In this document: positions 1-5,917 of the stretch, piece by piece
Numbering within the stretch: position 1 is the first letter of the stretch
Layout: each line of letters begins with the position of its first letter
IMG/VR virus record: IMGVR_UViG_3300034190_004471
Location: 1-20,635 of that record
Strand: one strand, 5' to 3'
DNA length: 20,635 nt
Origin: a virus
Translations under genes and position numbers: made by a program
Notes under the pieces: generated by a model
Told to the model about the DNA's origin: nothing
Databases searched by the model: none
What the model saw: only the letters and a program-made list of their open reading frames with translations

Positions 1-900
1 GTCCTTACAAGCATAAGGTGCAAGAATATCCATTGGTAGCATACCATAATTAAAATCTGCTAATTTAATTTTGTTTCGCCTTGCAAAAGTTTTCTTATAG
101 TCATCTAATTCTTTTTCGTAATCACCGAGATCTGTAAAACGTAACGCTAAAGATTTTAATCCGTGTGTCCCCACTGATTCTTCTAAACAATAATGAAGAA
201 GCATTGTATCTTCCCAACGATCAAATACAAAACCTAGAGAATCTTCCATAAATTGCATGTCAAACTTCGCATTGTGAAACACACAACGCTTATTCGCAAA
301 TAAATCAAAGAAATAATCGTAATTATTACTTACAACTTCAAGAGAGACGAAATGTCCTTGATGCTCCCTCGAAGAAATAGCAATACCGATAATAACACCT
401 GTTCTGGCAGATAACGAAGTAGTTTCAATATCTACTACAAGGGTGTCAGCATTATCATAATCAGGAATAGCTTTTAGTAGTTGATCTTGAGTCTCAATAA
501 ATTGATAATCTTTTTCTATTTCTTGACCCACATTATCATCTTCTAAAATTGGTTTAATCTTAGAAAAGGCAGAAACAATATCATCATTTAGTTGCGGTTT
601 AAAAATTGTCATATTAGGGTGCATTATAGGAAGATATTTTTTTTCTATAAATACACCATTATATTTTTGTACACCTGTATAGCCCGCAGTATATTTGAGA
701 GATTCTGCGCCAATAGGACAAATAAGTTTGTACTTATTAAGTTCGTCTAATTCTAAATCTATGTCTTTTTTGAGTATTTTTTCTTTCTTACTTGAACAAA
801 GAAATTTAATATCAAAATCTGCATCAGAGAAATATTTTCCAATAACACCTTCAGCATCTTTTTCTGCATTACTGGCAAAAACAAAACATAAATCAGCCAT
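1..900 (-). CDS. Family A DNA polymerase, N-terminal part (UDG-like domain plus 3'-5' exonuclease); C-terminus beyond window
   Basis: This is the first 300 codons of a phage replicative DNA polymerase; the polymerase domain itself lies outside the window. The proofreading exonuclease domain (about residues 150-300) is clear. Exo I is D157-I-E159 in VVDIETTSL, Exo II is the HNAKFD block (N210, D214), and Exo III is Y296-A-C-K-D300 at the window edge. Residues 60-112 (CPIGAES..., YNGVFIE, LPIMHPN) resemble the C-terminal half of family 4/5 uracil-DNA glycosylases, as in SPO1-type phage polymerases. The GExPG-type UDG active-site motif is not visible, so this part is probably structural. The ATG at 898-900 overlaps the stop of the upstream 2OG oxygenase gene by 8 bases (ATGGCTGA), indicating translational coupling. 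It is the last visible gene of the replication operon. The polymerase family assignment is firm from the exonuclease motifs; the UDG-like call is moderate. Confidence 0.87.
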   Translation of the reverse strand, partial: MADLCFVFASNAEKDAEGVIGKYFSDADFDIKFLCSSKKEKILKKDIDLELDELNKYKLICPIGAESLKYTAGYTGVQKYNGVFIEKKYLPIMHPNMTIFKPQLNDDIVSAFSKIKPILEDDNVGQEIEKDYQFIETQDQLLKAIPDYDNADTLVVDIETTSLSARTGVIIGIAISSREHQGHFVSLEVVSNNYDYFFDLFANKRCVFHNAKFDMQFMEDSLGFVFDRWEDTMLLHYCLEESVGTHGLKSLALRFTDLGDYEKELDDYKKTFARRNKIKLADFNYGMLPMDILAPYACKD

Positions 901-1657
901 TTTTAATTCTCTCTTCTATAGAAGTTTTTAAATTTACTTTACTTGGAATAGGGTTATCATAATAATCATCATCCCAAATTACGCTTATATTATATGATAT
1001 ACTGCGCCGCTCACCTTCGCCTCTAAAAGGATAAACAACATGATTTAGCCACAAAGGAAATAAATAAAAAACTCCAACTTCTGGAACTACATATTCTGTC
1101 TGTGGAAACTTAAATACAACTCTATCTCTATTTCCTACATCACCCCATACTAGCGAAGTTATCCCGTCCATTGCACCTTGTGCGCCATAAATTGACTCTG
1201 GTGAGAGGTGTTCCCTATCAATAATTTGATCTGGTACCTTAGTATGTATAAAACCCGCAAATGAAGAAAAATGTTCTGAACCGTGATCGTGAAGAGGGTT
1301 ATAATCACCTTCATATTGATGTACGGTCCATACATCGTGTACGTCTAGGTGATAAGGAATTGGAGTGCTACCGGTAGTCTCAAAAAAATGATTTATGTAA
1401 ATATTTGCTGCATCTTTCAAAAGTTTTCTAAACTGCTTAAAACGTTTATTCGAGACATCAACCTGTAACTGACTGCCTTTATGTATTTCTCCTACAAGCC
1501 TATCAGCATAAGATGGTGTTTCTGGATCAGCCAACATATCGTCACACATTGCATTAAGGTCTTCAATTATGTTTTCTGTTACTTTACCTTTACCTACAAG
1601 TAGTTGAGGTTTAGGGTAAATATTAAATTCAACTTCTCCGGGTTTTAATTCGGTCAT
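893..1657 (-). CDS. 2OG-Fe(II) oxygenase-like protein in the replication operon
   Basis: A 254-residue protein resembling the putative 2-oxoglutarate/Fe(II) oxygenases common in marine phages. Candidate iron ligands are H123 and H125 (with D124) in NPLHDHGSEH, and H206 in WLNHVVYP. R217/R218 in GERRSISYNI fits the 2OG-binding arginine, and the surrounding strands fit a double-stranded beta-helix core. The substrate cannot be read from sequence; it could be protein, nucleic acid or a small molecule. The ATG overlaps the primase stop as ATGA, and the 3' end overlaps the polymerase start by 8 bases. The gene is therefore embedded between primase and polymerase and is translated with them. No strong Shine-Dalgarno is visible, consistent with coupling. 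Family assignment is fairly confident; its replication role is inferred only from position. Confidence 0.75.
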   Translation of the reverse strand: MTELKPGEVEFNIYPKPQLLVGKGKVTENIIEDLNAMCDDMLADPETPSYADRLVGEIHKGSQLQVDVSNKRFKQFRKLLKDAANIYINHFFETTGSTPIPYHLDVHDVWTVHQYEGDYNPLHDHGSEHFSSFAGFIHTKVPDQIIDREHLSPESIYGAQGAMDGITSLVWGDVGNRDRVVFKFPQTEYVVPEVGVFYLFPLWLNHVVYPFRGEGERRSISYNISVIWDDDYYDNPIPSKVNLKTSIEERIKNG

Positions 1658-2511
1658 CGTAATATTTCTTTTACTTCTTGTTTGTTTAAATCTCCTGGAT
1701 CACGACCAAGAGGCAATTTTATTATTCTTGATTGTATGTTTCTCTTGTCTAACTGATTAGAAATTTTTTCTGCTGCAATAGCACCCGCAGTGTCTGGGTC
1801 CATCATAATGTCAACTTTTGTAACACCAATTATGTCAACTAATTCCAATTTAGTTTTATTAAAATTAGATGCACCAAACAAACATACTGTGTTTTTATAA
1901 CCAAGTTGCCACATATTTAACATGTCAAAAATACCCTCAACAAAGATAAGATGATTTGTATTTTTAATCTTATCTAAAGGATAAAGAATGTTATTAGTTT
2001 TTGCATTTGCAGGTCTACGGTAATACTTTGGTTGGTGATTATTGTCTTTAAACTTTCTACCTTCAATAAATTTAAGTTTACCAAATTGATATACCGGTAT
2101 GCAAATGTAATTTTGTAATTGAAGGTGCTGAGTCGTAAAGGCATTAAATTCCATCATCGTTTTAGCAGAAATACCTTTGAATTGTTGCTTAAAAACATGA
2201 CGCTCAGATGGCAGTTTAATGTCGTCAATTTCAATAATGTGCCTAATTTTATCTTTGAGTTTCTTAATACGGTAAGGTTGTTTACTATCAACAGATAAAC
2301 GAGTTACTTCACCAATACTTTCTAAAAATTTAGACGCACCACCACCAAAACCACAACTCCAACAATGGAATAAATTTTTATCTAAATTATAACTTAAACT
2401 AGGATTAGTATCATTATGCAAACCAGATGTGCAAGATATTAATATCTCACTTGGATTATTAGTTTTTTTATATTCAATACCCCGTGTATTAAGTAATTCA
2501 ATTAATTCCAT
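1654..2511 (-). CDS. DnaG-type DNA primase, short phage form
   Basis: This 285-residue protein makes RNA primers for lagging-strand synthesis. An N-terminal CHC2-type zinc ribbon is formed by C27, H32, C50 and C53 (HCWSCGFGG). A TOPRIM domain follows: E192 in FVEGIFD and D238-P-D240 in MMDPDTAG supply the metal-binding acidic residues, and RDPGDLN at about 270-276 is the usual trailing motif. At 285 residues it is about half the length of bacterial DnaG and has no room for the C-terminal helicase-binding domain, so it must contact the helicase differently. Its ATG overlaps the helicase stop by one base (TAATG) and its own stop overlaps the next gene as ATGA. The helicase-primase-oxygenase-polymerase order indicates one operon. 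Confidence 0.9.
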   Translation of the reverse strand: MELIELLNTRGIEYKKTNNPSEILISCTSGLHNDTNPSLSYNLDKNLFHCWSCGFGGGASKFLESIGEVTRLSVDSKQPYRIKKLKDKIRHIIEIDDIKLPSERHVFKQQFKGISAKTMMEFNAFTTQHLQLQNYICIPVYQFGKLKFIEGRKFKDNNHQPKYYRRPANAKTNNILYPLDKIKNTNHLIFVEGIFDMLNMWQLGYKNTVCLFGASNFNKTKLELVDIIGVTKVDIMMDPDTAGAIAAEKISNQLDKRNIQSRIIKLPLGRDPGDLNKQEVKEILR

Positions 2512-3902
2512 TATACGTCTCTTGAGCCTTCTTTTTCATTATCCGTTCCAAATTTTGTAGCACTGTGTGGTTTTTCATTGATAAGTGCAGATTGATTTGG
2601 GTCAATTTTTACACAACTCCAATCCATCAACACATCAAAACTCATGTGCTTACCATTACGCATTTTTGTTGTGTGAATTGTAATCTTATTTTCAAGCTCT
2701 CTATCATCGCCTTCAGGCGGTGGGAAGAAGTTAAAACTACGATCAGCAGAATCAAGAATACCTTTAGAAAATCTTGCTTCTCCTGTCGCATCAATTTGGT
2801 AGGGAGATACTAATGTAAGATCATATTTACGACTTATACCTTTAAGTGCTTCTGCAATTACTATCTGAGTTTTCCAATCTTTTTGATCATCATGTTTTAC
2901 AATATTAATATAATCTACGACACCCATATTAAAATTAGGATATTTAGAAGAAAACATATTACAATAATGATCAATCCTATTAATAGTCAGTGACTCATCG
3001 TCGATCATAAATAAACGATTATCTTTAAACTCTGGTTTTTCAATTTTAATACGTTGTTCAAATGTTTTAAAATCTTTACTTGCTTCTAATTGTTTAACCA
3101 TTTGTTTTAGATTATCATCAGGTTTATAGAATGTATCAATTTTAGCTTTAGCCATTTGAATTTTTTGACTATTATTTAGTTTATTTCTGAATATATCAAG
3201 AAAGGGTACACCTGAAATAATACTAAGAACTCGATCATAAACTTCTTTATAGCGCATTTCAATAGTAAAAAATGCAACAGTATTACCTTGTAAAAAACGA
3301 TTAAGAGCTAAATTTAGAGATATGATAGACTTACCAGAGCCTCGACGACCGCCAAGTAACACAAGTTCTTGTGTAGCAAATCCGCCATTTATATTGTCAA
3401 ATTCAGCACTTAACCCACTTGGATAAATCTTGAAATCTTCTTCGGAGGGAAAAAATTCTAATTCAGCAACATCATAAAGCTCATCATCATGGGGTATAGC
3501 TTGATTTAATTTTAATAAGTGATTTTGAAATTGATCAACAATTTCTACTTTCTCAAAATCATCTAAGTTATCTACAAATTTATCTAAAAAATGTATTGTC
3601 TCGTCACGAATATAGAAGTCTTGTAATTGGGATACAAGAAATTCATCCGCTATTGTTTCATTGTGATTCTCATTATCAAGAATTTGATTTTCAATGTATT
3701 CTTGTAACCCTATGTCTTTTCTAAGCGCAGTGATTTCATCAGTAGATGGCAAACGCATGTGTGACTTGTAAAAGCTTTTTATCTTATCAAAAAGCACATG
3801 ATTAATGCCAGTAAAATACTGGTTGAGAAGTTTAGAGTATAGGTCGTTACTTTGAGTATCTAATAATCTACGCAAAGTTAATTTTTGTAAATCAATTGCC
3901 AA
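2511..3902 (-). CDS. Replicative DNA helicase, DnaB/gp4-like RecA-fold
   Basis: A 463-residue hexameric 5'-3' helicase candidate. The RecA-like domain carries Walker A GGRRGSGKS (184-192), a putative catalytic glutamate E215 in FFTIEM, Walker B VVDY (328-331), a sensor-like Q369 in SPYQIDATGEAR, and KMRNGK (413-418) where DnaB proteins have an arginine finger. The N-terminal 150 residues are divergent but include PSTDEITAL, compatible with a helical DnaB-like N domain. The start appears to be TTG at 3900-3902, preceded at 6 bases by GGTGA. The next in-frame ATG is at codon 49, which would remove conserved-looking sequence. The gene overlaps the upstream HTH gene by 11 bases and the primase by one base. 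Confidence 0.9.
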   Translation of the reverse strand: MAIDLQKLTLRRLLDTQSNDLYSKLLNQYFTGINHVLFDKIKSFYKSHMRLPSTDEITALRKDIGLQEYIENQILDNENHNETIADEFLVSQLQDFYIRDETIHFLDKFVDNLDDFEKVEIVDQFQNHLLKLNQAIPHDDELYDVAELEFFPSEEDFKIYPSGLSAEFDNINGGFATQELVLLGGRRGSGKSIISLNLALNRFLQGNTVAFFTIEMRYKEVYDRVLSIISGVPFLDIFRNKLNNSQKIQMAKAKIDTFYKPDDNLKQMVKQLEASKDFKTFEQRIKIEKPEFKDNRLFMIDDESLTINRIDHYCNMFSSKYPNFNMGVVDYINIVKHDDQKDWKTQIVIAEALKGISRKYDLTLVSPYQIDATGEARFSKGILDSADRSFNFFPPPEGDDRELENKITIHTTKMRNGKHMSFDVLMDWSCVKIDPNQSALINEKPHSATKFGTDNEKEGSRDV

Positions 3903-4665
3903 TTGTCATCACCGGATAAAGTTTGTGTCTGTTTAATTCTAGAAAGTGCCCATGATCTCCAAGAATGTAGAGGCGATACGCTTCTCTGCCTGTTTCTTCG
4001 ATGATCGATTCAATTTGATTAATTCTATTTTTGATAGCCCACTCCTTCCATTGCGAACCATCATCAAATTCCCAATAGATAGTCCAGTGAACATCTTCTT
4101 TACCTTCGTATTCTTCACCATATATTTTCTTTGCTCTTTGCATTACATGATGTTCTACATATTTGCGACGAGCAGGATTCCTGTGTTCTTCAATCCATTC
4201 TTCGTCAAATACTTCTTTTACTTCTGCATACTCACTAGTATCTGCAATAAATACTTTTTGTCCTACTTTAAACTTTATATCTAAATCTTGTACAACATGT
4301 TCTACTTTTGCCGCCTTTTTCTTGCCACGACTTCTTAAAGGAACATTAAGTTCCATTAAAAACTTTTTGACTCGTTGTGGTGAAATAAAATTACGTTGAG
4401 CAATAGCAGAAAGACCATCACCTTTTAGGTAATCATCTGCCATAGATTTCTTTTCTGTTTCTGAAAACTTTTTAAATCTTGCTTGTGCTTTTAACTGTTT
4501 ATCTCGCTCGATGCGTTTATGAAAATCTTCAATTAGTGTATCGAGTCTTTTAGGGCTGTAAGCTATGCCAACATGGCTACAGACATCTTTTTTGGTTTTG
4601 CCTTTTTTCAGCATCCAAATAGCTTGACGAATTTTTGCTTCAGGGATAGTTGGGGATTTTGCCAT
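3892..4665 (-). CDS. Helix-turn-helix protein at the head of the replication operon
   Basis: A 257-residue protein I cannot assign to a named family. Two helix-turn-helix-like stretches are visible. One is about 10-45 (IRQAIWMLKKGKTKKDVCSH), and a clearer one is about 67-113 (KFSETEKK..., LSAIAQRNFISPQRVKKFL, followed by basic RSRGKKK). The second resembles DNA-binding modules of phage regulators and homing endonucleases. The C-terminal half begins with a short beta-rich stretch (FKVGQKVFIADTSEYAEVKEV) of possible SH3-like character and has several aromatic residues. No nuclease motif is evident. The start is ATG at 4665 with GGAG 7 bases upstream. It lies just behind a strong sigma70-like promoter and overlaps the helicase by 11 bases. 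It could regulate or load replication proteins; function unknown. Confidence 0.7.
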   Translation of the reverse strand: MAKSPTIPEAKIRQAIWMLKKGKTKKDVCSHVGIAYSPKRLDTLIEDFHKRIERDKQLKAQARFKKFSETEKKSMADDYLKGDGLSAIAQRNFISPQRVKKFLMELNVPLRSRGKKKAAKVEHVVQDLDIKFKVGQKVFIADTSEYAEVKEVFDEEWIEEHRNPARRKYVEHHVMQRAKKIYGEEYEGKEDVHWTIYWEFDDGSQWKEWAIKNRINQIESIIEETGREAYRLYILGDHGHFLELNRHKLYPVMTIGN

Positions 4666-4684
4666 TGTTTACTCCATTTTTTAT

Positions 4685-4713
4685 ATTATAGGACAAAAGT
4701 AAGCAAGTAGCAA
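4685..4713 (-). promoter_or_regulatory. Sigma70-like promoter of the replication operon
   Basis: Reading the minus strand, TTGCTA (4713-4708) is separated by exactly 17 bases from a perfect TATAAT (4690-4685). Transcription would start near 4678, only about a dozen bases before the start codon at 4665, with the GGAG ribosome site in between. It sits in the 58-base gap between two genes. The -35 is embedded in TTCTTGCT, shared with the promoters at 5844-5872 and 7673-7701. Confidence 0.75.
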
Positions 4714-4723
4714 GAACATTATA

Positions 4724-5029
4724 CTAATGAGTGATAAGATCGTCCTCAACAAAATAAACGTCATTTATAACATTCCTTATTAACCCTGTTTGAGTATATA
4801 TAATAGTAAACTGTTCATTGAAAAACCTATTTGAACGGTACAGTTTTTCTACATACATAGAAGAAATGTAGTTTTCAACTAAACTTTCATATTCTAATTC
4901 ATCTTTTAAAGAATTTGGATAATATGTCTCAATTAGTTTATGAATGTAAGCACGTTTATCATCTAATTGCATACCTAAAATATAATCAATAGTTTCGTCT
5001 TGAAGATCACAAAGAGTTAAATCTGTCAT
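4724..5029 (-). CDS. Small acidic hypothetical protein
   Basis: A 101-residue acidic protein without recognisable motifs, rich in Asp, Glu and Tyr, with alternating predicted helix and strand and no membrane segment. It uses the AT-rich codons of most genes here. Its ATG lies 3 bases beyond the T-run of the intrinsic terminator of the preceding gene. The bases before the ATG are a T-run plus the terminator stem, so there is no Shine-Dalgarno and no room for a promoter of its own. Expression would need terminator read-through or an unusual initiation mode. An internal ATG (codon 20) has no well-spaced ribosome site either. The ORF stops just before the replication promoter. It is probably a real gene because it fills the interval neatly, but this is less sure than for its neighbours. 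Confidence 0.55.
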   Translation of the reverse strand: MTDLTLCDLQDETIDYILGMQLDDKRAYIHKLIETYYPNSLKDELEYESLVENYISSMYVEKLYRSNRFFNEQFTIIYTQTGLIRNVINDVYFVEDDLITH

Positions 5030-5032
5030 AAT

Positions 5033-5070
5033 AAAAAAAAAGGGGATAGATGTTTATCTACCCCCCTTTT
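5033..5070 (-). terminator. Intrinsic terminator after the four-repeat gene
   Basis: On the minus strand an arm GGGGGGTAGAT (5066-5056) faces ATCTATCCCC (5051-5042) across a 4-base loop. This gives a stem of five A/T-rich plus four G-C pairs with one mismatch. It is followed at once by nine T (5041-5033). It begins 18 bases after the stop codon at 5088. On the opposite strand the trailing T-run is only four, so it is directional for minus-strand transcripts. Confidence 0.88.
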
Positions 5071-5087
5071 CCCTTCGCTAGAGTTAA

Positions 5088-5771
5088 TTACTCTGCAACC
5101 GACTTCGGTGTGTAGTCGGCACAAGCAAGACCGCGACGAGTAAGAACCGTCTTGACTCCGCGAACAGTCTTGTCAAAGTGATCCGCGATCTCTTCAACTG
5201 TTTGCTCGAGCATATCCTCAATCCCCTCATAAGGATCGCTCTTCGAAGTCTTCTTGTCTCGCTGTACTGCGCGAAGACCCATGCTAAGAAGTTTGCCACG
5301 AATCGAATTAACAGTGCGGCCAAGAGCTTCTGCAATTTCTTCCAGATATTTCTCGTCACTCACCATTGACTCAATTTGTCCTTCTTCCTCCTCAGAGAAA
5401 GTGCGTTGTGGAGCCTTCTTCTCAGCAGGCTTAACATGAGAAGTCATTTCAAGAGAAAGTGCCTTCCCATTAATCTGACGGGCAGTAAATTTGCCGTCAG
5501 CAAACTCAGCAGCAATTTCGTCTGCCGTATGTACTCCGGAATTTTTTTGCAGAAAATCTGCAAGTGCGTCTGTCTCTTCTGCCGAAAATACAGGAGCTGC
5601 ACCCGGCTTCTTCGGAACGTCATAACCAAGCTTACGTAGCTTAGCCGTAACCGAACGACGCGGAAAACCGAAGTCTTCCATAAGAGTTTCGATGACGCTC
5701 TCTGTAACGCCACTATCGGCTGCTTCATGCATTTCAGCAACCATTTCATCAGTGTATTCAAACTTACTCAT
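5088..5771 (-). CDS. Four-repeat SANT/Myb-HTH-like protein, stand-alone transcription unit
   Basis: A 227-residue, probably DNA-binding protein built from four diverged copies of one helical unit at about residues 4-52, 60-108, 123-168 and 180-217. The shared pattern is an aromatic-Ser/Thr-acidic start (FEYTDE, PVFSAEE, RTFSEEE), then (I/V)xEIAxxF/L (HTADEIAAEF, LEEIAEAL, VEEIADHF), then a basic recognition-like helix ending in KLxxLG-type sequence (SVTAKLRKLGY, SIRGKLLSMGL, GVKTVLTRRGL). This looks like tandem SANT/Myb or HTH modules. The ATG at 5771 has GAGGGGG upstream. The gene is visibly GC-richer than its surroundings: 34 of 60 bases in 5101-5160, against 13 of 60 in 4861-4920. It has its own promoter, 5' hairpin and terminator. 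Recent acquisition, or codon selection for very high expression of an abundant nucleoid-like or regulatory protein, would both fit. The family name is not known to me. Confidence 0.8.
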   Translation of the reverse strand: MSKFEYTDEMVAEMHEAADSGVTESVIETLMEDFGFPRRSVTAKLRKLGYDVPKKPGAAPVFSAEETDALADFLQKNSGVHTADEIAAEFADGKFTARQINGKALSLEMTSHVKPAEKKAPQRTFSEEEEGQIESMVSDEKYLEEIAEALGRTVNSIRGKLLSMGLRAVQRDKKTSKSDPYEGIEDMLEQTVEEIADHFDKTVRGVKTVLTRRGLACADYTPKSVAE

Positions 5772-5810
5772 TGGATTAAATCCCCCTCGTTGATAAATTT
5801 TGAAGTTTGC

Positions 5811-5833
5811 TCAAGAAGCTGTTGTCTTCTTGA
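5811..5833 (-). repeat. 5'-UTR hairpin of the four-repeat gene
   Basis: Perfect 8-bp inverted repeat TCAAGAAG (5811-5818) and CTTCTTGA (5826-5833) with a 7-base loop. The expected transcription start is about 5837, so the RNA would begin with this hairpin within a few bases of its 5' end, a position known to stabilise messages. No T-run follows, so it is not a terminator. As DNA it could equally be an operator. Confidence 0.65.
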
Positions 5834-5843
5834 CTATGTAATG

Positions 5844-5872
5844 ATTATAAGAGAAAATTGTATTAAAAGCAA
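5844..5872 (-). promoter_or_regulatory. Sigma70-like promoter of the four-repeat gene
   Basis: On the minus strand, TTGCTT (5872-5867) and a perfect TATAAT (5849-5844) are 17 bases apart. This gives a leader of about 66 bases before the ATG at 5771. It lies in the 146-base gap after the ligase gene. The -35 is preceded by ATC, making ATCTTGCT, close to the TTCTTGCT of the other two promoters. Confidence 0.8.
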
Positions 5873-5893
5873 GATTAATTTTGCGGAATCTTG
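5870..5893. repeat. Inverted repeat overlapping the -35 box; candidate operator
   Basis: CAAGATT (5870-5876) and AATCTTG (5887-5893) form a perfect 7-bp inverted repeat with a 10-base spacer, so the half-site centres are 17 bases apart. The left half overlaps the -35 hexamer of the promoter at 5844-5872. A repressor bound here would block polymerase. It might also act as a weak hairpin ending ligase transcripts, since CTTTT follows on the minus strand. Confidence 0.45.
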
Positions 5894-5917
5894 TGTTTTG
5901 CTTATTTTAGGATAAAC

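Noticed and set aside
60-340. Active uracil-DNA glycosylase in the polymerase N-terminus (codons in 541-720)
   Set aside because: The catalytic GExPG-type motif is not seen; only the later strand and HP motif resemble UDG.
695-931. Plus-strand ORF opposite the polymerase N-terminus, and similar plus-strand ORFs such as 6447-6773 and 3946-4284
   Set aside because: They lie wholly or mostly opposite genes with clear motifs or coupled starts, have no family features, and no plus-strand promoter or ribosome site was seen.
5084-5359. Other-frame ORFs inside the four-repeat gene (5084-5359, 5444-5761 and plus-strand ORFs there)
   Set aside because: The higher GC content lengthens open frames on all strands; only the 227-residue frame has repeats, a ribosome site and matching promoter and terminator.
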